From the NCBI GenBank assembly GCA_947646735.1, contig CANTFK010000289.1, forward strand, positions 1-64,000: a DNA stretch of 64,000 nucleotides. Direction: 5' to 3'. How positions within the stretch are numbered: position 1 is the first letter of the stretch; each line of letters opens with the position of its first letter. Both the position numbers and the translations under genes were made by a program. Of the stretch, positions 1-10,297 are shown piece by piece. The notes beneath the pieces are model-generated. The model did not search any database, was not told the DNA's origin, and was given only the letters and a program-made list of their open reading frames with translations. The DNA comes from Peronospora farinosa (taxonomy: Eukaryota > Oomycota > Peronosporomycetes > Peronosporales > Peronosporaceae).

Positions 1-169
1 CACAGCGTGGTAATTTATTATTGGTTTATTATTGGGCCTAAAGTCCCCAATATGGACCAATGATAAATCAACCTGAAATTGTGTGGTTCCCGAAAGGCGG
101 GAACACTGTCGTATTTATTACGACTAAAATCTTCGTAATTAGTACGAATTAAAACCAAAATAAAAATCA

Positions 170-1350
170 GAGTTAAATTTACTTAATACCTAATACTCGG
201 GCTTGAGTCTTCCTCAAGCGCACGTGTAAGCTAGTGACGGTACGTTCTATCCCCGTTACAATACCAATGCGTTCTTGTCTTTCACTTTCATCAATTTGGC
301 AACCTACCTTACGAGCAAAGGCGATATCCAGGATGGATATCTCGGCACCAGTATCGAACAACATATTTGCATGGTCATTGCTGACCCTCCCAAAGGCTAT
401 GGCTTGCCTGAACCATTTAGTAGGGGCGTGGTATTTCCAGTACCCCCTAGACTTGCCTGGCAATAAGTCCAACTCCATTATACTGAATTTTCTCGAGCAA
501 AATTGTTAGGCTTATTCAAAGAAGCAACATGGACCACAGGGTAATTTCCAATCTTCGATATATTTCCAATCTTAACTGGAATGCCCGTCTCCTCCTTGGG
601 CTGTTTTTCCACATATGCAAAGATGCAACAATTAGAACGCTCGGCTCGTACCAGATTCCAACCTGGCGAGCGTCCTAATTTGCCATCTTCTCGAGTTTCT
701 TCGGAAACATTCCTGCATGCTTGGCCGGGTTATACCATTGAGGGAACAAATTGTAGAACTCCTCCATCTGGCACTTCCCAATCTCATGAATCTCTCCACA
801 ACCTCGGCATACAAACAGGCAGCGATTAGACGGGTGGCCCTTTCTTCCACAACGGCCGCAGGTCAATCGCTTCCAACAATTCAAATCTACATGTTTCTTG
901 CGCTCGACCTCTCTGGTCGGAACAATCTTTGAGACCTCACGACTGGGTCTTTCCCTACTTACTTCTCCATAAGGTAGACCCGCCTTAGATCTTTTTCGCT
1001 CTCCGAAGATTCTCGGTTGGAGTCTTCAAGGGACGCCCGAGCTGCATGTATGGAGCGGCGGTTCATCTCTTTCGTTCTAGCTGGGGTAGCGGGTGCCTTC
1101 TGACGAAGCTTGTTTAATCCAAACAAAATCTGAGCCAATCACATTCAGGCGGTACAGATAATCCAGCGGGTTCTCCTCCGACCTTTTCTTCGCAAGTAAT
1201 ATTGGCGGGCAACAGGTCCCCCACAGAAACGAATCATGAATTCTTGCATTAGGTCTTTCCAATTCCCTCGGACCGATAGACCCAAATGACGGTACCACTT
1301 CTTTATTTTTTTGTTATATAGGCCAGCCGGCACATTTAGATTTCTCTAGC
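170..1350 (-). mobile_element. Degenerate Gypsy-type gag/protease remnant
   Basis: Reading on the minus strand from about 1350 down, three retroelement pieces lie in the expected order. First is a capsid-like stretch (1077-1333) containing WYRHLG and, in another frame, a YLYRLNV segment. Next is a nucleocapsid stretch (675-884) with a CCHC zinc knuckle (CGRCGRKGHPSNRC) followed by a second Cys/His cluster. Last is a retropepsin-like stretch (179-478) with the active-site motif DTGAEISILD. Frame changes between the pieces show it is a dead copy. Reverse transcriptase would lie beyond the window start. Its orientation is opposite to the LTR at 2495-3096, so it is probably a separate element that truncated its neighbour near 1600. 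Family membership is inferred from the motifs. Confidence 0.75.
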
Positions 1351-1649
1351 GGCCTGATACTTGTCCTCTTCGGCAGGGCTCATTAATTCTCTAACCGGTC
1401 ATGGCTATCGTGCCATGGACGGGCGGTTTGTTTTAATCGGATGTTCTGGGTGCCAACCAGTTCGGATAGCCCCAATTATTCTGTATTGGGGTTTCATGCT
1501 TCTACGAGAGGCCGTATTCACTGGTACCAGGGTTCCCGGGGGGTACCAGTGAGAGAAGTGTGTGCCACATTGTTTTGAGACCTTGGGTTGGTCGAAGGGG
1601 GATTTGAGCCTGCGCCACTTACGACACAGGCCGATGCTTACCCAAGGCA

Positions 1650-2400
1650 CCAGGGGGGAACCCCAAACGGTACCAGTTCTGTGATAGTCCAGTCAGCAAA
1701 CCTCCAAAAACAAGACACTTTTCTTCATCTGGCGCTGAATCGTCGTGTGCAAGGCACCCATCAAATAAAGGATTTGTCTTCTTCACATTCTATCTCCCCT
1801 TCAAAGTGAAGGATGGGCACACCTCTCATGGCTGGAACAGAGGCACATCGTGCTTGTTTCGCCAGTCGCGCTTATACTGGCTTTGCGACATATACTTGGC
1901 TCCAAATATTGCTTGTTGGGCGCCGCGCGCGCAGCAAAATTCTCAAGTATAATTGCCTCAGGACTTATAGTCCACAACGCTATCGCTTGACCACCTTCCT
2001 CTTTAAGGCGATTTTCTTCGGATGGTGATTGTAATCATGCGTTCGGAGTGTGGCCATATTCTTCGACCAGCGCTTGACTCCCTCCTCTTGAGCAATAGTT
2101 CGTTGTTGCTGCTCATTGAGCGGATTTGTTACTATTGTGGCTGACGTTGCGTCAGGCGTATAACGCAACGCTGTAAGAGTATTCGCAGCACTACGATAAG
2201 GGAACGGATTAGGCGTGTGTCGAGGTTCGTCTTCACCATTAGGGCGGAGTTTAGACTCGTCTTCATTCTAAGGACAAGATTTAGACTCGAAGACTTTAAG
2301 GAAGCTGGTGTCACTTCCGTAATCCACCTCTACTTCTAGATCTACCTCAACGAGATCACGAAGAGTTTTTGAGAGGGGGCGTCATATAAGCGTGCACCAT
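1650..2400 (-). pseudogene. Antisense ORF relic of a plus-strand Gypsy element
   Basis: Minus-strand coding-like stretch just inside the 3' LTR at 2495. At 1980-2168 it encodes a peptide with VTNPLNEQQQRTIAQEEG. Near 1812-1740 a second block reads GVPILHFEGEIECEEDKSF before a stop. Both blocks match, in the same order, the plus-strand ORF at 52493-53243 (VTNPLDEQQQQTIDQEKG; GLPILLFAGETEEEKDTAF), and the first lies at nearly the same distance from the LTR in both copies. The function is unknown. The stretch is broken by stops and frame changes. It runs opposite to the polarity of its own LTR, so it is treated as an antisense ORF rather than gag. Confidence 0.6.
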
Positions 2401-2485
2401 GAACAATCGTTAGGTTTGATGTTTGAGTTACTCAACCTCTTTGAGGTATGTGACGAATGACGTTATGTGGTAACCTTAGTCATGC

Positions 2486-2494
2486 GGGGAAGAG
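2486..2494 (+). other. Polypurine tract before 3' LTR
   Basis: The run GGGGAAGAG directly abuts the TGTAGC start of the LTR at 2495. Purine runs sit at the equivalent place beside the LTR ends at 52384 and 57424 on the minus strand. This fixes the element as plus-oriented with its 3' LTR here. Confidence 0.5.
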
Positions 2495-3096
2495 TGTAGC
2501 GGGGTTACAAGACGGTTGAATAGTTATATTCAGAATTATGTCATGTTTGTAATTCTATGAGTTTTGCATAATGTATTCTTGTTACGAGAGTATTAAGTAT
2601 GGGCGTCAAGATACGGTATTCGATAATACCGGATCGACTAAGATTCAATGATCGATATCGCTGTACTGAGTACATTATGCACCAATGTTTAGACGATACA
2701 TCGTCCAATAACAAAGTCTGCATATTATAATTACTGATATAATAATTAATCTAGTCCATGGTAACTTAGGGTAATTAAAAATTCGACATCTTATTGCATA
2801 AATAAAAATTAGCTCTCTTTTTGAGTTATAGAAGCAAAATCTTTATACGACTTGTTTGCTAGTGCACCGGTACGTTTGATTCCTTGCACCATTAGCTTAT
2901 TAAGCTTGTGAGCATAGGCTTGTAGACTAAAGAAGTCTCTCCCATTTTCGTAAAACGGGTAGACTTCGTAGTCATTTCATTAGTTACATACAACTAAGTG
3001 GCTTTTAGCCATCAACTTACTTAGTTCTTTAGAACTAAGAGGCTTTTAGCCTTTAAAGTCTTCCTCTGACCTTAAGACATGCGTAGCTCTGCTACA
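2495..3096 (+). repeat. Gypsy LTR (3' LTR of the plus-strand element)
   Basis: About 602 bases from TGTAGCGGGGTTACA to GCTCTGCTACA. The central part (about 2541-2723) is the diverged reverse complement of the 52145-52310 and 56930-57093 segments, so these LTRs are homologous. It contains short palindromes of the type TTAGTTCT...AGAACTAA separated by GGCTTTTAGCC (about 2990-3060), which are also present in the LTR at 56528-57424. No target-site duplication can be tested because the other LTR is missing. Confidence 0.65.
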
Positions 3097-3852
3097 TTTA
3101 TTAACATACTAAATTTTAAACGCAGGAGTTAAAACCAAAAAAAGCGTTTTGTAAGCTACTCTTTTTATAAAATAAAAAAAAGCAAAAAAGGAATCGAAAA
3201 GTACTTTTGTTTCGGAAATATTCGCTTTCAAATGTAGTTCTCACGACCAGCTCAATTGAAGATACACGCCGATCAGGTGTAGCCAATCAGGTGTCGCGGA
3301 TTTTCGAACTCAGCGTCACATCCCGCGAAAAAAGAGGAACAGTCGCAGAATGCACCGCAAATCGACTTTCTACCAATGCATTATCACAGATTCGTATTTT
3401 CTCCATCCCAATTGGCCGATATTGTGTAGTCAAATTCATGGAAATCTTCCCATCGAATCCGCAATGAAAAAGAGAAGCAAAAAATAAAAGGAAACCAAGA
3501 GCTCGAAGGCGAGTGAGTGGTAGCCCACTCACTAAGATTCGCCGAAACCCCCGCAATTATTTACACGACATCCGTCAGCGCCGTAACTGATTGAATCGAG
3601 GCTTTCCGGACGCACGTACGTACACCAAGGGTCAAGAGAAGTAAAAGATCTACAGTAGCAGACGCTGTTTAAGACTGCAGACGGTGTTGCTTGTCGCCAT
3701 TTTTCTTTCGATTTTTGTGGAAGATCGATTGGAGCTCCCATAGAATCAGACGTTGTGGCTGCAAAAGAGACTGAAGCTTCTTTTTTTCTCCTAGTGCCAC
3801 CACACGCTCATTTGCTAACGAGAGAAACTTCAAGAACTCGGAATATCAGTCG
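3097..3852. other. Intergenic: retroelement flank and HSF upstream region
   Basis: No gene is supported. The first 100 bases are AT-rich flank of the LTR. The last few hundred are the presumed 5' region of the HSF gene. Short ORFs on both strands here overlap each other and show no recognisable domain. Confidence 0.5.
3806..3815 (+). promoter_or_regulatory. Possible oomycete initiator element
   Basis: GCTCATTTGC lies about 40 bases upstream of the HSF start codon and resembles the oomycete transcription-start consensus (YCAYTYY). The assignment rests on motif and position only. Confidence 0.3.
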
Positions 3853-5529
3853 ATGGCGACGGGAAAAGCTCTCTTCATGGACTCTATTACGCACCATATC
3901 GATATAAAGCAGGAGCCACAAGTGGACGCCTTTCAAAGTACAGATAGCGCCAACCAGCGTAGAGTTTCCAAGTCTCGCCAAGTTGAGAGGGCACACAAAA
4001 CGATGCACCTGCTGCCGCAGCAGAACGAGTGGAAACTGTCCACGATCAAGGAAGGCGGAAAGCGTGCCAAGCCGGAAGCGCCAAAGTTTCTGCTACTGCT
4101 GTACGAGATTTTGGAAGTGGAGAGCTCCCGTGTAATCCGGTGGTCTGAAGACGGCCTGGCACTGCAGATCCTGGATCCCCTCACTGTCACGGAACAGATC
4201 TTGCCAAAGTACTTTAACCACACCAACTTTCATAGCTTCCAGCGGCAGCTCAATTACTTTGGCTTTCGGAAATGGACCAAGTCGAAAACGGATATCTGTA
4301 CTTTTAGTCACCCTTTCTTCCGAGAAAATCAGCCAAAGCTGCTGCTTCTCATCAAACGGAAAAAAGCTCCTCGACGAACACCTGCCAGTGGAGCTAACAG
4401 CTCAGCCTCGAGTACACCCACAGCGTCTGCTGCGAGTTCGACGTCTAAGAAACTGTCACCTTGCGGGAAGTGGAAGCTTTCATCGGATAGCAGTAACTCG
4501 GAAGACTGTTCCACCGAAAGCACGGGCATGCGTATTCAGATGATGAACACGTCTGCTGTTCAAATCCAGCCTGCCACTAAAGGGATACCGCTCAGCGCCA
4601 TGACCACGCCGCACAGTGCTTCCTCCCACGCAGCTTTGGGTTTCTCGCAAGATGGATCGACTCGCCACTATCTGCTGGACCTGAACAATGTTATTTCGCC
4701 TGTAGCGGCCACTGAATGCAAGAAGAAAGCAAAAAAGCATGACAAGAAGAATTGTCCAGCAAGCGCGACAATGCACGCCCAACTAACATCACCGCTCAAT
4801 GGGTCAGCTGTGCCCTCAATTGGTGTAGAAGGGTTCATGTCGTCGTCGTCGGTGCCAGCTGACAGCAACAATGCTTCACTCAGCAGCAGCAGTCGCACTA
4901 GCTCCGACATTGGGTACGCGTCTATTACTGCACCCACTTCTGCGGCGTTACCCACCCTGAACATCGTGCGAAGTCGCCTAATCCAGCGACAGCAGGCTGG
5001 TGGACCGGAGCAGCAGTACGAATACAGCAGTTTTTCTGGGTTCTCAGCACCTAATGGGCCTCAGGGCATGGTCGTGCCTACAATGGAGAATCTTTCCGAG
5101 CTTTCGACACAGTCTTTGACCATGGCACCGACCTCTCGAACAGAATTAAATTCGGACCAGAGCCAGGTGTTGTCAAACTCATTCAGCGATCCGGTTAACA
5201 TCCTTTTACGCATCAAGAAGTCGCGGACATCATCTGGTGAAGTGGGCTCGAGACATGAACAAGTTGACGGACGGAATGAGAGTTTGACTTCACTGCATAA
5301 CTATTTGCTCGGGAACAGTCTATTTACCAACCGCCTGCAAGCTCAGCTGAAGTTTGTTGCAGAAGAGAATGAGGCTTTGAGGAACCTGCTGGACTCTAAA
5401 CAGCACGAGATAAACACATTGCAGGGCGAACGGAAGGTGCTTCAGCAGGAAAATGCGGTGCTACTTGAAGACAAGAACAAGCTTTTCGAGATGAATCGTG
5501 ACCTTTTAAGCAAGTTGTTTCCACAGTAA
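3853..5529 (+). CDS. Heat shock factor-type transcription factor
   Basis: Single-exon protein of 558 residues. Residues about 77-172 form an HSF-type winged-helix DNA-binding domain: PKFLLLLYEIL opening, a W in the IRWSEDG strand, the recognition helix region FHSFQRQLNYFGFRKW, then the FSHPFFRENQP closing segment. A basic patch (IKRKKAPRR) follows and could be a nuclear localisation signal. The middle is Ser/Thr-rich and low complexity. The last 70 residues are a heptad-type coiled coil (EENEALRNLL to NRDLLSKLF). HSFs usually place their trimerising coil just after the DNA-binding domain, so a coil at the extreme C-terminus is notable. The protein presumably acts in the nucleus on nGAAn repeats. 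The ATG at 3853 is the first in frame. Its nearest neighbours are a retroelement (5') and non-coding sequence (3'). Confidence 0.93.
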   Translation: MATGKALFMDSITHHIDIKQEPQVDAFQSTDSANQRRVSKSRQVERAHKTMHLLPQQNEWKLSTIKEGGKRAKPEAPKFLLLLYEILEVESSRVIRWSEDGLALQILDPLTVTEQILPKYFNHTNFHSFQRQLNYFGFRKWTKSKTDICTFSHPFFRENQPKLLLLIKRKKAPRRTPASGANSSASSTPTASAASSTSKKLSPCGKWKLSSDSSNSEDCSTESTGMRIQMMNTSAVQIQPATKGIPLSAMTTPHSASSHAALGFSQDGSTRHYLLDLNNVISPVAATECKKKAKKHDKKNCPASATMHAQLTSPLNGSAVPSIGVEGFMSSSSVPADSNNASLSSSSRTSSDIGYASITAPTSAALPTLNIVRSRLIQRQQAGGPEQQYEYSSFSGFSAPNGPQGMVVPTMENLSELSTQSLTMAPTSRTELNSDQSQVLSNSFSDPVNILLRIKKSRTSSGEVGSRHEQVDGRNESLTSLHNYLLGNSLFTNRLQAQLKFVAEENEALRNLLDSKQHEINTLQGERKVLQQENAVLLEDKNKLFEMNRDLLSKLFPQ

Positions 5530-5539
5530 TCCGAGAAAA

Positions 5540-5665
5540 ACGTGAATGGAGTGCTAGTATGGTCAACCGTTCCAGTAGCGAAGACAAAACCAAAGTGCAA
5601 CAGTGGAGCTGGCTCGAGGTGAAGAGATGAATATCCGAGCTGATACTCACTACCTGGTGATACAT
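5540..5665 (-). pseudogene. Possible POLE2 C-terminal fragment
   Basis: The minus strand encodes SEYQLGYSSLHLEPAPLLHF followed by GFVF. The true POLE2 C-terminus in this window (42230-42484, minus) reads EQYQLGYSSVGVFHPGPFHV then DFSFVF. The shared pattern is YQLGYSS, spaced P-P-H, then F-FVF. Codons differ at many synonymous positions, so this would be an old copy. Nothing else of POLE2 is visible around it, and it overlaps the HSF 3' region in antisense. Chance similarity cannot be excluded. Confidence 0.35.
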
Positions 5666-6719
5666 GTATATGTTTTAGGGTGGAGCCGCACGTAAGAGTC
5701 GAATGAAGATGAATTACTCTGGCAAATAAACCGGCGGCAATCACACAGGATGACAAGATCAACCGTCGTCCATGTACAAAAACACTTACAAACAAGACAT
5801 GTGCAAAATGAAAATCAACAACTAAGTGTGCACAATAAACATGTACTTTTCTCTTTGTGCAGTTGTCAAGCCTCGTCGAATAGTCTTTTTTGCACATGTA
5901 AATTGATTTGATATTCGCTGGATAGTCTGTTACGAAAACCGGTCCGTCAACGTACTACTTCTTAGCAAAAAAACGATCGTGCTCTGTTTGCAAATACATT
6001 CCCCACTCGGGTTTCTTCTAAAATTCACTTTGCCTCTACCCTCTGACATCGCTCTGTGGAGGATTGCAATAGCTTCCGTATCCAAATTTTGTCAAATGAC
6101 GTGTTCTCAGCGCGAAATGTCGGCCCAAACGTACATGCCTTGCTACAAGCATACATCTCGCCATGTAACTGGCCTGACACCGTTAAACACGTCGGTGTTT
6201 CAAAGAAACTCATCATCTTTTCATGATAGGTTTTCCACCTATCATGCAAAGGGATCACACACACTACATGTGCATTGTCACCATTAACAAATCATTGAAC
6301 AAACTTATCTTGGCGATACAAAACATCTCACCGGCTCCACCGCAGTCGTTCTTTCGAGGTCAGAATGGGGCTGTGCAGGTGCAGATAGTCATTATTCTGA
6401 TAGTACGCGTGCACTCCTTGTATACCACCAAGCCACATCAGATATACAGCCCCAATTACCAAATACTTTTTCAGCCCACCAACGCCGGATTACCCAAGAG
6501 CATTGCACACGCGTATGACGGCCCTGCTCGTGTTGGCGCAAGCCCACACATGCAGATTCGCACGTTGGAACTCAAGTGAGTGATAACAGATATGTCTGCG
6601 TGTCATATTTGCCGAATACCTCCATCTTGCTCGACAGCAGCTCCCGTCGTCTATGAATGCCTCCAGACACTTCTCGTACTTTTTCCTTCACAAAGATACT
6701 GGATCCGACTCTAATTACT

Positions 6720-7040
6720 GAGTTTGGCCCCAAGAGTCCGTTCGGCAGCGTCAATTTTCAGGCTTCTGGGCTAACAGCGTAATCTGTAGAAACGTCAGAC
6801 ACGAGCCGCTTGATGTTCATGAAGCTCACGGACATGTACTTGCGCAGAGACTTGACCCAACCGCTTACGGCCACGAAGAAGCCTCTGTCCAGATATCGCG
6901 CGTCTCAAATGTCGAAGTTGCTGGACAGATTCTTAGTGGACAATAAGCACTGCAGTTAATGCATTGGAGATATCCTGGAGCTGCGTCACATGAGCGAAGC
7001 GGCACTAAGACTGCGTCTTCTTATCACTCAAATTAAGTGA
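6720..7040 (+). pseudogene. Unidentified coding relic with two in-frame stops
   Basis: One frame reads for 106 codons with only two internal stops (TAA at 6780 and 6957) and ends TGA at 7038-7040. Its composition looks coding, for example EFGPKSPFGSVNFQASGLTA, KLTDMYLRRDL and SKLLDRFLVDNKHC, and after the second stop GDILELRHMSEAALRLRLL. I do not recognise the family. It may be the decayed 3' part of a gene, or exons of an unmodelled gene where the stops mark mis-read introns. Confidence 0.4.
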
Positions 7041-7211
7041 TTTGTTTTAATTATAAATCGGACTGCGATTGCGACTAAAACAAGCTTGGACTACGATTGG
7101 ACAAAATATGTTCACCAGTCGAAGTAGATCTCTGTATCTGACTCTGCACCGACTCTACGCAAAGATTGGCATGTTCGCAGAACCTTTGATTCTACCCAAT
7201 TTCCGGCTTCC

Positions 7212-9829
7212 ATGACCCACTTATACACACCAATAAAGCCGATAATTTTACCGTACGAACGCATATTCGACACGATGGACACGAAAGTCCTTGGCCCTGC
7301 CGACGGCCAAGAGCTACTCTCTACCTACGGTTTACGAGCATTAGCGACCGTTGTGTTTGACATCGACTCGGGACAGAAACTGGATGCGTTGTATCCATCG
7401 ACTTGCGGTATCTCGGAGGCTGCCAAGACAAGTCTGACGCACTTATCGCTACCTCATTGCAACAATCAGGACGAAGGAGACACGCAGTTTATTGTTCGAT
7501 TCCGTGATCGTGCTGACGAGTTAGTTAAATGACTCGAACTGCTCGTTGTTTTCCAGTTACAACTTGTCTGCTAACTAGGGCTGTGAGTTTGTCTTGCAAC
7601 AGCCGCGAGCTTCATTTCGGCTTTGTGCTATTCCGTCAGCAAAAGGACGAGTCTCGTACTCGTGGATACTTTCAAAAAGCTCTAGTGTTAGTGACTACAA
7701 AGCCCTATGTGGACTTGTATGACCGTGTGCTGAGGGTGATTGGCCCACTTTTTTTCAAGGCTGGACCGCAGGTTTTAGCTGCAGTGTATAACAACGTCAA
7801 GTCGTGGTATGAAGTGTACATTTTGTTAGTAGCAAGATCAAACTACAAGCATTTGATGCTGAACAATGATAGTTGCGGTGCTCTTTAGGCCGGAGCTTGT
7901 GTACAATTCACCCGTGGTGCTGCCACTAGCTGGCACTTACATTTCGTGTATCATCCCGAAGCTGCTGGATTATGAAAACTTGGAGTCCACGTACGAGACG
8001 AAAACGCACTCACCTCTTCACTTGCATTATATCATCGAAGAAGACGACGAAGCCACAGACGTTCCCGACTTCGATGATGTAGAAGAAGAAAATGACGAAA
8101 AAGTAGGGGACGATTCCGAGGAGGCGGTGCTGATGAAAGGAGAAAACTTTGTGGTGTCACGAAGGCAACACCCACCGTCACCATCATTTGGAGATCTTTT
8201 GCTCTTGAAACGGACACACCAATCGACTCCATTCGAGGTACGCGTAGATGTTTCGTATCAGCGCAAATAATGTCGTTGTGTCTGAAACTTTGCTATTTGT
8301 CTCCAACTCACAGAATATCGGACTATATTCGAGCTTTATGGGTTTTGAAGAATCGCTGTGGCTTTTGTGGCAGCTCGCAATTACTGGAGAGAGCGTTCTC
8401 ATCCTATCTCCACACGCCAGAACATGCAGTCAAGCCGTGCTTGCGTTTACTAGGTTTGGCTCCATCTCTTTTCTACTAGTGTATATAATGCTCTTTTGAC
8501 CAGGGTTTGATACCAGTCTAATTGCACCACTCCAGTTCCATGGCGACTGTCGACCATACTTTACAGTCTACGAAGCAGATTTTGATGTAAGCTAGCTCAC
8601 GGGAACGCTGCATTTCTTATTAGTATTCTAACATACTGTGTTGACAATATGTAGACGCTTTCCAGTAAGCAAAATAAAGGCGTTAGCAACCCGAATGACG
8701 TGACTGTTATCGGAACCACAAACCCTTTCTTTATGAAGGTATGTAAACTCACTCGCTGCCGTTGCGGCAATGGAAACTTACATATGCTTGAATCTGTTGC
8801 ACAGACGCTAAAACATTGGCCAAACGCTTTAGTCTTTCCGTTTCTGGAGCATCCGAACGCGAAAGCACAACTCGAAAAAGGTCCAGACGGGTTTATTCAT
8901 TCTCATTTTGGTATATGTTTAATCAAGATATATTCGTAAACGTATAGGCGCCGGTAGAGCTCAAGATGCTTCGGAGGCAGATGAACCTGGCAGCATTAGT
9001 CTCCGTATTCAAAAGAGCGTAGACCTAGACGATTTTGAAAACAGCTTTCGTCCCATGGTAAGCGACAAATTTCCTCTGTTTAGTTTGACGAATCTGATGA
9101 TGGAATTGTTTGCAACTCTAGCTTTTGAGGCGTTGTCCTCGCTACATGGTCCGAGACGTTGCTCTTCTTCACCAGCTTGTTCCTCCTACAAAGCCTCACA
9201 TCATCCAGACCACCAACCATGATGAGAAACCATGCATCGCAATCAACAATGCCGTTCTTCGAAAGGTAGAAAACAGGTAGTTTGCAAGACGGAATCTGGC
9301 GTGCTAACTTAAGAATCCTTTGATCCGTGTGCAGCACTTTCGAAAGCTCACAAAAGATTTCTTACATCCATTTGAACAATATTTCGGTATTTGGAAACCA
9401 AGCGGAAGACGATCAAATTTGTACATGAGTGCTGAGGACTACATGAAACCATTCACACTGACGGAGTTACTTGCAAGCATCGAGCCACGGAAGCTACCTC
9501 CGCAGATCAAAAAAACCAAGTGGAAGGCTCTGTACACAGCTTTTGTCAAATCTGCTCATTTTGAGCCGTGGTTCAATTACCGACGCCAGCGTTGCATTCA
9601 CGACTTTGCAAATGCATTACGTGCCCTTCGGAGCAGTGTTGACACCGACTTGTTGCTGAGCTCTCCTTTCGGTGACAATTTATCACAGGAGCAGTACACG
9701 AAGCTAAAGAAAGAGATGGACACTGCACTTGCGATAGAAAAGTCACAAAGCCAAGTGGACAAGCAACAAGTTCGCATTGTTAAGAGGCATCTAAAAGCAG
9801 TAAAGACGAAACTGCGTTCCATCAAGTAA
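7212..9829 (+). CDS. DENN domain protein 6 (DENND6/FAM116-type Rab GEF)
   Basis: Ten exons by splice-site reading: 7212-7519, 7603-7806, 7889-8237, 8314-8453, 8517-8586, 8655-8738, 8805-8910, 8948-9057, 9122-9265, 9335-9829. They sum to 2010 bases (669 aa) in one frame. Family landmarks run in order: FDIDSGQKLDALYPSTCG and GDTQFIVRFRDRAD near the N-terminus, GYFQKALVLVTTKPYVDLY, SLWLLWQLAITGESVLILSP, LIAPLQFHGDCRPYFTVYEA, RYMVRDVALLHQLVPP, and a C-terminal HFRKLTKDFLHPFEQYF segment. An acidic insert (EEDDEATDVPDFDDVEEEN) lies in exon 3. Animal DENND6 acts as a GEF in endosomal Rab recycling. That role here is by homology. The start at 7212 or an in-frame ATG at 7275 are both possible. Confidence 0.85.
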
Positions 9830-10297
9830 ACTCAATAGATAATGCAACGCTTCTCTCGTTAGAAACCGTGTCGGCAGTTGCCAAAGCAACTTAAACAACT
9901 GCATCAGGTTGTTGTAACGAATGCACCTTCTTAAATGCTATCACGGCTTTCAGTCCTGCAGAAATACGAGCAATGGTCGGGTACTTGGCTATGTCCACAC
10001 CCAAATCGTTTGGCATTGTAAAGTTGTGGCTGCAGATACAGATCTACAAGTGTGACATTGTCGCCAAAGCAGTAAATTCCCGTCGTCTTAACCAACTCAA
10101 TTACAAGCGCTCAATAGCCGCATTTAATCCAGTATCTCCCCCACTGCTGCTTCCTTGGCCGTTCGCTGCTCTTCCGGAAGTTTTCGGCCGTTTACTATGC
10201 ATCGAAATGTGTTTCTTGAAGGTACATCTCCTCCCACTCGTTACTTTCTAACAACCTTCATCTTTTTTTAACGTATTGAAAACGTTCGACGCTTTAA
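9830..10297. other. Intergenic spacer
   Basis: 468 bases between two plus-strand genes. A 92-codon plus-strand ORF (9973-10251) has no recognisable domain. I see nothing else. Confidence 0.4.

Larger units (their letters stand above)
5530..7211. other. Intergenic region with gene relics
   Basis: 1.7 kb between HSF and DENND6. It holds the HSF 3' region, a minus-strand segment resembling the C-terminus of DNA polymerase epsilon subunit 2 (about 5540-5665), and a stop-broken plus-strand coding relic (6720-7040). ORFs near 5979-6579 have no recognisable domain. Confidence 0.5.

Noticed and set aside
1589..1665. tRNA-like string (TGGTCGAAGGGGGATTTGAGCC)
   Set aside because: It resembles the reverse complement of a tRNA 3' half, but no acceptor stem or cloverleaf can be drawn. 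It may be a primer binding site relic.
3207..3556. Overlapping ORFs upstream of HSF
   Set aside because: Both strands are open over the same bases with no domain. More likely promoter DNA.
5442..5897. 151-codon minus-strand ORF as a full gene
   Set aside because: It overlaps the HSF 3' end in antisense and has no start context. Only the short POLE2-like segment was kept, at low confidence.
9973..10251. 92-codon plus-strand ORF between DENND6 and the membrane protein gene
   Set aside because: No domain, no good start context, and multiple stops in the neighbouring frames. Not supported.
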